Source: Ruminococcus sp. (GTDB lineage Bacteria; Bacillota; Clostridia; Lachnospirales; Lachnospiraceae). From it: a DNA stretch of 64,000 nt. How positions within the stretch are numbered: the first letter of the stretch is position 1; every line of letters starts with the position of its first letter. Of this stretch, positions 53,445-62,830 are shown piece by piece. A model generated the notes under the pieces. The model made no database searches and was not told the DNA's origin. It was given only the letters and a program-made list of their open reading frames with translations. Both the position numbers and the translations under genes were made by a program. The stretch covers positions 1 to 64,000 of the forward strand of contig JAHHTL010000001.1 in the NCBI GenBank assembly GCA_020024635.1, in the 5' to 3' direction.

Positions 53445-54887
53445 ATGGCTAAGGAAAAAAAACTGGTTCAGGCGATCACATCCAGAGAAGAGGATTTTGC
53501 ACAATGGTATACAGATGTGGTGCGTGAAGCAAAACTATGTGACTATTCAGAAGTGAAAGGTTGTTTGAATTATCTTCCAAATGGATATGCACTTTGGGAA
53601 AACATTCAGGCAGATCTTGACAAACGTTTTAAAGAAACAGGCGTTGAAAATGTGTATCTTCCAGTTCTCATTCCAGAGTATCTTTTGCAAAAAGAGGCAG
53701 ATCACATTGATGGGTTTGCACCAGAAGTTGCATGGGTAACCAAAGGTGGTCTGGATGATCTTCAGGATAGATTTTGCATCCGACCAACATCCGAAACATT
53801 ATTCTGTGATCTTTGGAGTAAAACAGTTCAATCTTATCGAGATCTTCCAAAGGTGTGGAATCAATGGTGTTCCGTTCTTCGTTGGGAAAAAACAACAAGA
53901 CCATTTTTGCGTTCCAGAGAATTCTTGTGGCAAGAAGGACACACCATTCATGCTACATTTGAAGAGGCAGAGCAAAGAACTTTGACGATGCGCGATGTAT
54001 ATCGAGATTTCATCCAAGAAGATTTGGCAATTCCTCTGGTATCTGGACGTAAGACAGCAAGTGAGAAGTTTGCAGGTGCACAGGATACATATACGGTAGA
54101 GGCACTTATGCATGATGGAAAGGCTTTGCAGTCTGCAACAAGTCATTTCTTTGGAAATGCATTTCCAGATGCATTTAATATCAAGTATTCAGATAAGAAC
54201 AATGAACTTCACAGTGTATATGAAACGTCATGGGGACTATCTACAAGAATTATCGGCGCTATGATCATGGTACATGGGGATGATAGTGGGCTTGTTATTC
54301 CGCCAAGAATTGCACCAGTGCAGACAAGAGTGATCCCGATTGCACAGCATAAAGAAGGGGTTCTTGATAAAGCGACAGAACTTATGAATACATTAAAAGA
54401 AGCAGGATATCGTGTGAAAATTGATGATTCTGAGAAGAGTCCGGGATGGAAATTCAGCGAGCAGGAGATGTTAGGAATCCCTACAAGAATTGAAATCGGA
54501 CCAAAAGATATAGAAAATAATCAAGTAGTAGTAGTCCGCCGTGATACAAGAGAGAAGATTGTAGTGTCTATAGATGAAATTACAACAAAACTTTCTGAAA
54601 TTCTTGAGAATATTCAAAAAGATATGTTTGATCGTGCAAAAGCTTTTCTGGATTCTCATATTGAAACAGCAGTTACAATGGACGAAATGAAAGAAATAGC
54701 AGAGACAAAAACTGGATTTATAAAAGCTATGTGGTGTGGGGACCCAGAATGCGAAGCAAACATCAAAGTGATGACCGGAGGAGTGACATCTAGATGTATT
54801 CCAGATGAAGAAGAACAGTTATCAGACGTATGTGTGTGTTGTGGAAAGCCGGCAAAACATATGGTTTACTGGGGAAAAGCATACTAA
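53445..54887 (+). CDS. proS: Prolyl-tRNA synthetase, archaeal/eukaryal-like type
   Basis: The 480-residue class II enzyme charges tRNA-Pro. It is the short form without the INS editing domain: core motifs FRPTSE-like text (CIRPTSETLF), RWEKTTRPFLRSREFLWQEGHT and the C-terminal zinc-type extension (CGDPECEANIK, CVCCGKPA) ending in a tyrosine. This is the type shared with archaea and eukaryotes and common in Clostridia. The upstream T-box with a CCA specifier candidate supports the assignment. RBS AAAGGAG precedes the start. Confidence 0.95.
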   Translation: MAKEKKLVQAITSREEDFAQWYTDVVREAKLCDYSEVKGCLNYLPNGYALWENIQADLDKRFKETGVENVYLPVLIPEYLLQKEADHIDGFAPEVAWVTKGGLDDLQDRFCIRPTSETLFCDLWSKTVQSYRDLPKVWNQWCSVLRWEKTTRPFLRSREFLWQEGHTIHATFEEAEQRTLTMRDVYRDFIQEDLAIPLVSGRKTASEKFAGAQDTYTVEALMHDGKALQSATSHFFGNAFPDAFNIKYSDKNNELHSVYETSWGLSTRIIGAMIMVHGDDSGLVIPPRIAPVQTRVIPIAQHKEGVLDKATELMNTLKEAGYRVKIDDSEKSPGWKFSEQEMLGIPTRIEIGPKDIENNQVVVVRRDTREKIVVSIDEITTKLSEILENIQKDMFDRAKAFLDSHIETAVTMDEMKEIAETKTGFIKAMWCGDPECEANIKVMTGGVTSRCIPDEEEQLSDVCVCCGKPAKHMVYWGKAY

Positions 54888-54897
54888 AAAGGAAAGA

Positions 54898-54945
54898 AAA
54901 GAATCGGAATGTACAAGGAAAAAAGTGCATTCCGTTCTTTTTTTA
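54898..54945 (+). terminator. Terminator after proS
   Basis: GAATCGGAATGTAC (54901-54914) pairs with GTGCATTCCGTTC (54925-54937), extended by A/T pairs and T7. Confidence 0.85.
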
Positions 54946-54974
54946 TAAAAACCTACAAAAAGCGGGAAAAGCCC

Positions 54975-55103
54975 TTGACTTTCCACAAAAAACGTAATAC
55001 ACTGATTTAGCATGCACAGAAAGGTAAAACTTTATTGTGGGTGCGATAAAGATAATCACGATTATCTGCAACCCGTTATTACAGAAAGTAATGACAGACG
55101 AAT
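54975..55103 (+). promoter_or_regulatory. Promoter and structured leader of the str operon
   Basis: TTGACT (54975-54980) and TACACT (54998-55003) are 17 nt apart. The leader then holds AGATAAT-CACG-ATTATCT (55050-55067) inside a GGGTGC/GCAACCC outer pairing, and a second hairpin GTTATTAC/GTAATGAC (55075-55095), just before the S12 RBS. This may bind a ribosomal protein. Confidence 0.6.
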
Positions 55104-55122
55104 ATCATAGGAGGTGAAAAGA

Positions 55123-55545
55123 ATGCCAACATTTAACCAGTTAGTTAGAAAAGGTCGTCAGACTTCTGAAAGAAAGTCTACAGCACCAGCACTTCAGAAA
55201 GGATACAACTCTCTTAAGAAACGTGCTACTAATGTATCTGCACCACAGAAAAGAGGTGTTTGTACAGCTGTTAAGACTGCTACACCAAAGAAACCTAACT
55301 CTGCTTTAAGAAAAATCGCCAGAGTTCGTCTTTCTAACGGAATCGAAGTAACAAGTTACATTCCAGGTGAAGGACACAACCTTCAGGAACATAGCGTTGT
55401 TTTGATTCGTGGAGGAAGAGTTAAGGATTTACCTGGTACAAGATATCACATCGTTCGTGGTACACTTGATACAGCAGGTGTTGCTAAGAGAAGACAGGCT
55501 CGTTCTAAATACGGCGCTAAGAGACCAAAAGACGCGAAAAAGTAA
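55123..55545 (+). CDS. rpsL: Ribosomal protein S12
   Basis: The 140-residue 30S protein helps decoding at the A site. It carries the conserved TPKKPNSALRKIARVRLSNG split over residues ~43-62, and PGEGHNLQEHSVVLIRGGRVKDLPGTRYH with K and P at the positions where streptomycin-resistance changes occur; both look wild type. The ATG at 55123 follows GGAGGTG. It opens rpsL-rpsG-fusA-tuf. Confidence 0.97.
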   Translation: MPTFNQLVRKGRQTSERKSTAPALQKGYNSLKKRATNVSAPQKRGVCTAVKTATPKKPNSALRKIARVRLSNGIEVTSYIPGEGHNLQEHSVVLIRGGRVKDLPGTRYHIVRGTLDTAGVAKRRQARSKYGAKRPKDAKK

Positions 55546-55776
55546 TTTAGCAACTTAGGTTTGTCGTAAAACTTAGTAAGATTAAGTAACTAAACAGTTA
55601 AATCGTATCACAAACAGAACTATGATTATCGTAGGTTGCGGATTTAAGATACTTTTAGTCCCGCGGCCACGAGCACATGAACCGCGAAGAACGCGATTTC
55701 CATAGAAAGACACATGTGAGTACCGATGAATTAATCCCGGCGAAGACCGGAAATAATGATTAAGGAGGGAAGGACC
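55546..55776 (+). promoter_or_regulatory. Structured 231-nt spacer between rpsL and rpsG
   Basis: The spacer is long for co-transcribed ribosomal genes. It contains CGCGG (55662-55666) pairing with CCGCG (55682-55686), a CCGG-CGAAGA-CCGG hairpin near 55738-55750, and no open frame. The S7 operator of E. coli lies at the same place, so this is a candidate S7-binding element. Confidence 0.5.
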
Positions 55777-56247
55777 GTGCCACGTAAAGGACATACTCAG
55801 AAAAGAGATGTATTAGCGGATCCAATATACAACAATAAAGTTGTAACCAAACTTATCAACAACATTATGTTAGATGGTAAGAAAGGTGTTGCACAGAAGA
55901 TTGTATACGGAGCATTTGAAAGAGTTGAAGAAAAGGCTGAGAAACCAGCAATCGAAGTGTTCGAAGAGGCTATGAACAATATCATGCCATTACTTGAAGT
56001 AAAAGCAAGACGTATTGGTGGAGCTACTTATCAGGTACCAATCGAAGTAAGAGCAGACAGAAGACAAGCTCTTGCACTTCGCTGGATCACATTGTATTCT
56101 CGTAAAAGAGGAGAAAAAACAATGGAAGAAAGACTTGCAAATGAAATCCTGGATGCAGCTAACAACACTGGAGCATCAGTGAAGAAGAAAGAAGATATGC
56201 ACAAGATGGCAGAAGCAAATAAAGCATTTGCTCACTACCGTTTTTAA
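55777..56247 (+). CDS. rpsG: Ribosomal protein S7
   Basis: The 156-residue 30S head protein starts at GTG (55777) behind AAGGAGGGA, giving exactly the usual S7 length (PRKGHTQKRDVLADP at the start, RRIGGATYQVPIEVR-type text and the C-terminal MAEANKAFAHYRF). The frame extended to 55756 would include the RBS. It organises the 3' domain of 16S rRNA and often represses its operon. Confidence 0.97.
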   Translation: MPRKGHTQKRDVLADPIYNNKVVTKLINNIMLDGKKGVAQKIVYGAFERVEEKAEKPAIEVFEEAMNNIMPLLEVKARRIGGATYQVPIEVRADRRQALALRWITLYSRKRGEKTMEERLANEILDAANNTGASVKKKEDMHKMAEANKAFAHYRF

Positions 56248-56263
56248 TTAGGAGGACAAAATC

Positions 56264-58381
56264 TTGGCAGGAAGAGAATATCCATTAGAGAGAACCAGAA
56301 ATATTGGTATCATGGCTCATATCGATGCTGGTAAAACAACACTGACAGAGCGTATCCTCTATTATACTGGTGTAAACTATAAAATTGGTGATACACACGA
56401 AGGTACTGCTACTATGGACTGGATGGAGCAGGAAGCTGAAAGAGGTATCACAATTACTTCAGCCGCTACAACATGTCACTGGACACAGCAGGAAAAAACA
56501 AAAGTAAAACCAGGTGCTAAAGAGCATCGTATCAATATCATTGATACACCGGGACACGTTGACTTCACAGTAGAAGTTGAGCGTTCACTCCGTGTGCTTG
56601 ATGGTGCTATTGGTGTTTTCTGTGCTAAGGGTGGTGTAGAACCACAGTCAGAGAACGTTTGGCGTCAGGCTGACACTTATAATGTACCAAGAATGGCTTT
56701 CATCAACAAGATGGATATCTTAGGTGCTGATTTCTACAATGCCGTAGATCAGATTAAGACAAGACTTGGTAAAAATGCAATTTGTCTTCAGTTACCAATT
56801 GGTAAAGAAGATTCATTTAAAGGTATCATCGACTTGATGGAAATGCAAGCTTACATCTACAATGATGAAAAAGGTGATGATATCACAGTTACAGATATTC
56901 CAGAAGATATGAAAGATGATGCAGAACTTTATCACACAGAATTAGTTGAAAAGATCTGCGAACTTGATGATGATCTTATGATGGAATACTTAGAAGGAGA
57001 AGAACCTTCTATCGAAGCTTTAAAAGCTGCTTTAAGAAAAGGTACTTGCGAATGTACAGCAGTTCCAGTTTGCTGTGGTACAGCATACAGAAACAAAGGT
57101 GTACAGAAGTTACTTGATGCAGTTCTTGAATATATGCCATCTCCACTAGACATTCCACCAATCGAAGGTGTGGATGACGAAGGAAATGAAGTAGTAAGAG
57201 AGTCTTCTGATGAAGCTCCATTCGCTGCTCTTGCATTCAAGATCATGACAGACCCATTCGTAGGTAAACTTGCTTACTTTAGAGTATATTCAGGTTCTAT
57301 GAATTCTGGTTCTTACGTACTCAATGCAACAAAGGGTAAAAAAGAACGTGTTGGTCGTATCCTTCAGATGCATGCCAATAAGAGATCAGAACTTGATAAA
57401 GTATATGCTGGAGATATTGCTGCAGCAATCGGATTTAAATTCACTACAACAGGTGATACAATCTGTGACGAGCAGCATCCGGTTATCTTAGAGTCTATGG
57501 AATTCCCAGAGCCAGTTATTGAGCTTGCTATCGAGCCTAAAACAAAGGCTTCTCAGGGAAAACTTGGAGAATCTTTAGCAAAACTTGCAGAAGAAGATCC
57601 AACATTCCGTGCTCATACAGATCACGATACAGGTCAGACAATCATCGCTGGTATGGGTGAACTTCACCTTGAGATCATCGTTGACAGACTTTTACGTGAG
57701 TTTAAGGTAGAGGCTAACGTAGGTGCACCTCAGGTTGCTTACAAAGAATCCTTTACAAAAGCTGTTGAAGTTGACAGCAAATATGCAAAACAGTCAGGTG
57801 GACGTGGACAGTACGGACACTGTAAAGTTAAATTTGAGCCTATGGATGTCAATGGAGAAGAGACATACAAATTCGAATCTACTGTAGTTGGTGGAGCTAT
57901 TCCAAAAGAATATATCCCAGCTGTAGGCGAAGGTATCGAAGAGGCTATGAAGTCTGGTATCCTTGGTGGATTCCCAGTTGTTGGTGTATATGCTAACGTA
58001 TACGACGGATCTTACCATGAAGTCGATTCAAGTGAAATGGCATTCCACATTGCAGGTTCTCTTGCATTTAAGGATGCGATGAAGAAAGCTTCCCCAGTAC
58101 TTCTTGAACCAATCATGAAGGTAGAAGTTACAATGCCTGAACAATACATGGGAGATGTTATCGGAGATATCAACTCTCGCCGTGGACGTATCGAAGGAAT
58201 GGATGATTTAGGTGGTGGAAAAATCGTACGTGCGTACGTTCCATTGTCTGAAATGTTCGGATACGCAACAGACTTACGTTCTAAGACACAGGGACGTGGA
58301 AACTACTCAATGTTCTTTGAGAGCTATGAGCCAGTACCAAAGTCTGTACAGGAAAAAGTATTATCAAGCAAAAACGATTAA
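56264..58381 (+). CDS. fusA: Elongation factor G
   Basis: The 705-residue GTPase drives translocation. It has G motifs GIMAHIDAGKTTLTE, DTPGHVDFT and FINKMD, plus domains II-V with the C-terminal YVPLSEMFGYATDLRSKTQGRG. Translation starts at TTG (56264), 10 nt after AGGAGG. It is encoded between rpsG and tuf as usual. Confidence 0.97.
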   Translation: MAGREYPLERTRNIGIMAHIDAGKTTLTERILYYTGVNYKIGDTHEGTATMDWMEQEAERGITITSAATTCHWTQQEKTKVKPGAKEHRINIIDTPGHVDFTVEVERSLRVLDGAIGVFCAKGGVEPQSENVWRQADTYNVPRMAFINKMDILGADFYNAVDQIKTRLGKNAICLQLPIGKEDSFKGIIDLMEMQAYIYNDEKGDDITVTDIPEDMKDDAELYHTELVEKICELDDDLMMEYLEGEEPSIEALKAALRKGTCECTAVPVCCGTAYRNKGVQKLLDAVLEYMPSPLDIPPIEGVDDEGNEVVRESSDEAPFAALAFKIMTDPFVGKLAYFRVYSGSMNSGSYVLNATKGKKERVGRILQMHANKRSELDKVYAGDIAAAIGFKFTTTGDTICDEQHPVILESMEFPEPVIELAIEPKTKASQGKLGESLAKLAEEDPTFRAHTDHDTGQTIIAGMGELHLEIIVDRLLREFKVEANVGAPQVAYKESFTKAVEVDSKYAKQSGGRGQYGHCKVKFEPMDVNGEETYKFESTVVGGAIPKEYIPAVGEGIEEAMKSGILGGFPVVGVYANVYDGSYHEVDSSEMAFHIAGSLAFKDAMKKASPVLLEPIMKVEVTMPEQYMGDVIGDINSRRGRIEGMDDLGGGKIVRAYVPLSEMFGYATDLRSKTQGRGNYSMFFESYEPVPKSVQEKVLSSKND

Positions 58382-58495
58382 TTCATGAAAAAGGCTTGAA
58401 AAAGCTACGATTATGAAATATAATCAAAATTAGCCGATTAAAGCGAAAATACCTGATCTCAGGTTAGATATTTTTATTAAGGAGGATTATTCAAA

Positions 58496-59689
58496 ATGGC
58501 AAAAGCTAAATTTGAAAGAACAAAACCACATGCTAATATTGGTACTATTGGACACGTTGACCATGGTAAAACAACATTAACAGCTGCTATCACAAAAACA
58601 CTTTCTGTAAGAGTTGCAGGTAACGCAGCAGTTGATTTCGAAAACATTGACAAGGCTCCAGAAGAAAGAGAACGTGGAATCACAATTTCTACATCTCACG
58701 TTGAGTATGAGACAGAAAAACGTCACTATGCTCACGTTGACTGCCCAGGACATGCTGACTATGTAAAGAACATGATCACAGGTGCAGCTCAGATGGATGG
58801 TGCTATCCTTGTTGTTGCAGCTACTGACGGAGTTATGGCTCAGACAAAAGAGCACATTCTTCTTTCTCGTCAGGTAGGTGTTCCAAAAATCGTTGTATTC
58901 ATGAACAAATGTGACATGGTAGACGATGAAGAACTTCTTGAATTAGTAGAAATGGAAATTCGTGAACTTCTTAACGAGTACGAATTCCCAGGAGATGACA
59001 CTCCAATCATCCAGGGATCAGCTCTTAAAGCTATCGAAGATCCAAGCGGAGAATGGGGAGATAAGATCATGGAACTTATGGATGCTGTTGACGAATGGAT
59101 CCCAGATCCACAGCGTGAAACAGACAAACCATTCCTTATGCCAATCGAGGACGTTTTCTCTATCACAGGACGTGGTACAGTTGCTACAGGTAGAGTAGAA
59201 CGTGGTGTTCTTCATGTATCTGACGAAGTTGAAATCGTTGGTATCCACGAAGAAACAAGAAAAACTGTTGTAACAGGAATCGAAATGTTCCGTAAACTTC
59301 TTGACGAAGCTCAGGCTGGTGATAACATCGGTGCTCTTCTTCGTGGTGTTCAGAGAACTGAAATCGAAAGAGGACAGGTTCTTATTAAACCAGGCTCAGT
59401 AACATGCCACAAGAAATTTACAGCTCAGGTTTACGTTTTAACAAAAGATGAAGGTGGACGTCATACACCATTCTTCAATAACTATAGACCACAGTTCTAC
59501 TTCAGAACAACAGACGTTACAGGTGTTTGCGAACTTCCAGCAGGAACAGAAATGTGTATGCCTGGTGACCACGTTGAAATGACAGTTGAACTTATCCACC
59601 CAGTAGCTATGGAAGAGGGTCTTGGATTCGCTATCCGTGAAGGTGGACGTACAGTAGGTTCAGGTAAGGTTGCTAAGATTATCGAGTAA
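58496..59689 (+). CDS. tuf: Elongation factor Tu
   Basis: The 397-residue GTPase carries aminoacyl-tRNA to the ribosome. Motifs include GHVDHGKTTLTAAIT, DCPGHADYVKNMITGAAQMDGAI split across residues ~80-105, and MNKCDMV. Domain II-III text GRGTVATGRVERG and the C-terminal EGGRTVGSGKVAKIIE match closely. RBS AAGGAGG is strong. A 114-nt gap separates it from fusA and a terminator follows. Confidence 0.98.
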   Translation: MAKAKFERTKPHANIGTIGHVDHGKTTLTAAITKTLSVRVAGNAAVDFENIDKAPEERERGITISTSHVEYETEKRHYAHVDCPGHADYVKNMITGAAQMDGAILVVAATDGVMAQTKEHILLSRQVGVPKIVVFMNKCDMVDDEELLELVEMEIRELLNEYEFPGDDTPIIQGSALKAIEDPSGEWGDKIMELMDAVDEWIPDPQRETDKPFLMPIEDVFSITGRGTVATGRVERGVLHVSDEVEIVGIHEETRKTVVTGIEMFRKLLDEAQAGDNIGALLRGVQRTEIERGQVLIKPGSVTCHKKFTAQVYVLTKDEGGRHTPFFNNYRPQFYFRTTDVTGVCELPAGTEMCMPGDHVEMTVELIHPVAMEEGLGFAIREGGRTVGSGKVAKIIE

Positions 59690-59719
59690 TCAGACTTTAA
59701 TCGAAAGTAAAGGTTATAT

Positions 59720-59755
59720 AAAACCCTGGAAACTTAAGTTTTCAGGGTTTTTTTA
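59720..59755 (+). terminator. Terminator after tuf
   Basis: AAACCCTGGAAAACT-type stem: AAAACCCTG (59720-59728) with CAGGGTTTT (59743-59751), followed by T's. Confidence 0.88.
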
Positions 59756-59844
59756 TGTGAAATTTTGAAATCTTGTAGTAACGTATATTATGTGATACAC
59801 TTAATTAGATGATATAGAATTACTTATAGAAAGGGTTAGTTAAG

Positions 59845-60291
59845 ATGAAAATTGGAATTGGTAATGATCATTCAGCGCTAGAATTAAAGGCTGAAATTAT
59901 CGAACTTTTAAAGGAAAAAGGACATGAAGTGGTAGACTATGGAACCTATACAACAGACAGTTGTGATTATCCAATGTATGGAGAAAAAGTTGGCCGTGCA
60001 GTCGCATCGGGGGAAGTAGAACAAGGAATTCTTATTTGTGGAACAGGACTTGGTATATCTCTTGCGGCAAATAAAGTGAAAGGCGTTCGTGCCGCAGTTT
60101 GTAGTGAACCATATACAGCAAAAATGGCAAGACAGCACAATAATTGTAACATTCTTGCATTTGGAGCAAGAGTTGTTGGAGCAGAACTTGCAAAAATGAT
60201 TGTGGAAACATGGCTTAACACGGAATTTGAAGGCGGACGTCACGAAAGACGTGTGGATATGATTATGGAAATAGAAAAAAATAGAGAGTAA
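59845..60291 (+). CDS. rpiB: Ribose 5-phosphate isomerase B
   Basis: The 148-residue RpiB/LacAB-type isomerase interconverts ribose 5-phosphate and ribulose 5-phosphate. It shows GNDHSALELK, VVDYGTYT and the catalytic cysteine in GILICGTGLGISLAANKVKG (residues ~64-83), plus a late H-R motif GGRHERRVD. RBS AAAGGG precedes the start. It is alone, flanked by the tuf terminator and a hairpin. LacA/B-type specificity is less likely without neighbours. Confidence 0.93.
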   Translation: MKIGIGNDHSALELKAEIIELLKEKGHEVVDYGTYTTDSCDYPMYGEKVGRAVASGEVEQGILICGTGLGISLAANKVKGVRAAVCSEPYTAKMARQHNNCNILAFGARVVGAELAKMIVETWLNTEFEGGRHERRVDMIMEIEKNRE

Positions 60292-60301
60292 ATTATCAGA
60301 A

Positions 60302-60330
60302 GTGGAGTGTATCAAGGCAATACACTCCAC
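60302..60330. terminator. Hairpin between convergent rpiB and HAD genes
   Basis: GTGGAGTGTAT (60302-60312) pairs with ATACACTCCAC (60320-60330). The stem is perfect but no long T run follows on either strand. Confidence 0.6.
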
Positions 60331-60336
60331 AATAAT

Positions 60337-61128
60337 TTATAGATCTTCTAAAATCTTTTCTAAAATATATTCTACTCGTTCTGTTTGATAGGCAGCATAT
60401 TTTTCGACACCTGGGGCGCAAGTTTTCATGGCATAGCTGTGTTTTACAGACTGAAGCATTTCAAGATCATTATACTGATCGCCAAATGCCATACATTCAT
60501 CAGGTGTAACATGAAAAAGATCCATATAAGCAGATAACGCAGTTCCTTTGTTAGATCCGGGCGCTATAAAATCAATCCAAATATTCCCGGAAGTAACAAT
60601 CTTTATTTCGTCTTTGAAAAGTTCACGCAGTTTGTGTAGGTAATCCATAAAGTCCTCATCGGATTCTGTCATATTGCAGATTGCAATTTTAAGAATAGGG
60701 CCTGTAATAGTACGTATGTCATTGACTACCTCTGTTGTGTTTTTCATGACATCTTTTATAAGATGAACGTAATCAGGATTACGCCCTTCGATGAAGCAAG
60801 ATTGCTGTTGAGAAACTACGATTTCAAAACGGTTGTCCCTTTTGATTTCATTGATGATTCTCTTGCAAAGCTCAGGAGCAATGGTAGTGCGAGAAATTAC
60901 GTTTCCCTGATGCACACAGATGGATCCATTTTCAGCAATGTAAGAGATTTCATTATGAACAGACGCAAAAACTTGAGTTAAGTTGTCGTACTGCCTTCCA
61001 CTTGCTGCGATAAAATGAATTCCTTTTTTTGTAATCTCACGTATTAAGGAAAGCGTATGTGAAGACAGTTCCTGTGCGTGGTCTTGCAACAAGGTACCGT
61101 CTAAATCACTTGCGATAAGTTTAATCAT
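60337..61128 (-). CDS. Cof-type HAD-superfamily phosphatase
   Basis: The 263-residue protein has the HAD motifs DLDGTLL (nucleophile D), AASGRQYDN (motif II), GTALSAYMD lysine region and MAFGDQYNDLEML (motif IV). The large C2B cap defines the Cof group, which dephosphorylates sugar phosphates or related metabolites. The ATG at 61128, five bases after GGAGG, is preferred over a frame four codons longer. The substrate is unknown. Confidence 0.9.
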   Translation of the reverse strand: MIKLIASDLDGTLLQDHAQELSSHTLSLIREITKKGIHFIAASGRQYDNLTQVFASVHNEISYIAENGSICVHQGNVISRTTIAPELCKRIINEIKRDNRFEIVVSQQQSCFIEGRNPDYVHLIKDVMKNTTEVVNDIRTITGPILKIAICNMTESDEDFMDYLHKLRELFKDEIKIVTSGNIWIDFIAPGSNKGTALSAYMDLFHVTPDECMAFGDQYNDLEMLQSVKHSYAMKTCAPGVEKYAAYQTERVEYILEKILEDL

Positions 61129-61348
61129 AATTACCTCCATATAAAATAATTCTTTCTTATTCTAACATTAATGTAGGAGGAATGTACAGAGCTGTTAAAG
61201 AAAAGTTACAAAAATATTTCAAAAATCTAAAAAAAACATAAAAATGGTTGTAACTAGAAAAAAAAAATAATATAATGAGAACGTATTTTTGTAAGCAAAA
61301 TATGTAAATTCATAGGAATAGATCAAGGAAAAGGATGGATGAATAATT

Positions 61349-62692
61349 ATGGGAAAATATTTTGGAACAGATGGATTCCGTGGAGAAGCAAATGTTGTTC
61401 TTACTGTAGAGCATGCTTTTAAAGTAGGCCGTTATTTAGGTTGGTATTTTGGAAAAGATCATAAAGCAAAAGTAGCAATTGGAAAGGATACTAGAAGAAG
61501 TAGTTATATGTTTGAATATGCTCTAGCAGCAGGTCTTACAGCTTCAGGAGCAGATGCATATCTTTTGCATGTAACAACAACACCGAGTGTATCTTATGTA
61601 GTAAGAACGGAAGAGTTTGATTGTGGAATTATGATTTCAGCAAGTCACAATCCATTTTACGATAATGGAATAAAAGTTATAAACGGAGAGGGACGTAAAT
61701 TAAGTGCAGATGTTGAAGGATTGATCGAGGAATACATTGATGGTAATACAGATGAAATTCCACTTGCGAAGAAAGAAAATATTGGACGCACTATTGATTA
61801 TGCGGCAGGAAGAAATCGCTATATCGGACATTTGATTTCACTTGCGACACGTTCATTTAAAGATAAAAGAATTGGGCTTGACTGTGCAAATGGTAGTTCA
61901 TCCACAATTGCGAAAAGTGTATTTGATGCATTAGGAGCAAAGACGTATGTGATAAATAATAATCCAGATGGAACCAATATTAACACCAATTGCGGTTCAA
62001 CACATATTGAAGTTCTTCAGAAATATGTTTTGGAGAAAGGTCTGGATGTTGGATTTGCATATGATGGAGATGCAGATAGATGTATCGCAGTAGATGATCA
62101 AGGACATGTAGTGGACGGAGATCTTATCTTATATGTATGTGGAAAATACCTTATGGAGAGTGGAAGATTAAAGGATAATACAATTGTTACAACAGTAATG
62201 TCAAATCTTGGTCTTTACAAAGCTTGTGATAAGATTGGAATGAAATATGAACAGACAGCAGTGGGAGACAAATACGTTGCAGAAAACATGGCTACTAACG
62301 GGTATGGACTAGGTGGTGAACAGTCTGGACATATCATATTTAGCAAATATGCAACAACAGGAGATGGAATCTTGACTTCTCTTATGGTAATGGAAACCAT
62401 TATGGAGACAAAACAGAGCTTATCAAAACTTTGTGAGGAAGTAAAGATTTTCCCACAGACTTTAAAAAATGTACGTGTAATAGATAAGAAAACGGCAAGA
62501 GAGAATCCAATGGTACAAAAAGCAGTACAGGAAGTTACAGATGCACTTGGAAGTGATGGAAGAATCCTTGTAAGAGAAAGTGGTACCGAGCCGGTTATCC
62601 GTGTTATGATTGAAGCGTCTACAGATGAAATTTGCGAAGAATATGCAAATAAGGTAGTAGAGGTGTTAAAAGCGGAGAACTTGACAATTTAG
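61349..62692 (+). CDS. glmM: Phosphoglucosamine mutase
   Basis: The 447-residue alpha-D-phosphohexomutase turns glucosamine 6-phosphate into glucosamine 1-phosphate for peptidoglycan synthesis. The N-terminal GKYFGTDGFRGEAN is close to GlmM. The phosphoserine loop is ISASHNPFYDNGIKV (residues ~98-112), the metal loop is FAYDGDADRCIA and the sugar-binding loop is GGEQSGH. The C-terminal RESGTEPVIRVM binds phosphate. Length fits GlmM rather than longer PGM/PMM enzymes. Confidence 0.95.
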   Translation: MGKYFGTDGFRGEANVVLTVEHAFKVGRYLGWYFGKDHKAKVAIGKDTRRSSYMFEYALAAGLTASGADAYLLHVTTTPSVSYVVRTEEFDCGIMISASHNPFYDNGIKVINGEGRKLSADVEGLIEEYIDGNTDEIPLAKKENIGRTIDYAAGRNRYIGHLISLATRSFKDKRIGLDCANGSSSTIAKSVFDALGAKTYVINNNPDGTNINTNCGSTHIEVLQKYVLEKGLDVGFAYDGDADRCIAVDDQGHVVDGDLILYVCGKYLMESGRLKDNTIVTTVMSNLGLYKACDKIGMKYEQTAVGDKYVAENMATNGYGLGGEQSGHIIFSKYATTGDGILTSLMVMETIMETKQSLSKLCEEVKIFPQTLKNVRVIDKKTARENPMVQKAVQEVTDALGSDGRILVRESGTEPVIRVMIEASTDEICEEYANKVVEVLKAENLTI

Positions 62693-62705
62693 TAATCATG
62701 AAAAT

Positions 62706-62737
62706 CGCCCAGATCTTGATTGATCTGAGCGTTTTTT
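62706..62737 (+). terminator. Terminator after glmM
   Basis: CGCCCAGATC (62706-62715) pairs with GATCTGAGCG (62722-62731), with one mismatch, followed by T6. The remaining short stretch to 62830 shows no supported gene. Confidence 0.82.
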
Positions 62738-62830
62738 CTATTGCGAAGAAAATCAAGAAGATCGTCACAATCAAGAAGAGGAGACTGTGAATCTGACTTG
62801 ATAACACTAAAAAACACATTGCCCATGTAG

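Noticed and set aside
62689..62826. 45-codon minus-strand frame downstream of the amidase gene
   Set aside because: It has no RBS and runs through the glmM terminator hairpin. The peptide is readable but unsupported.
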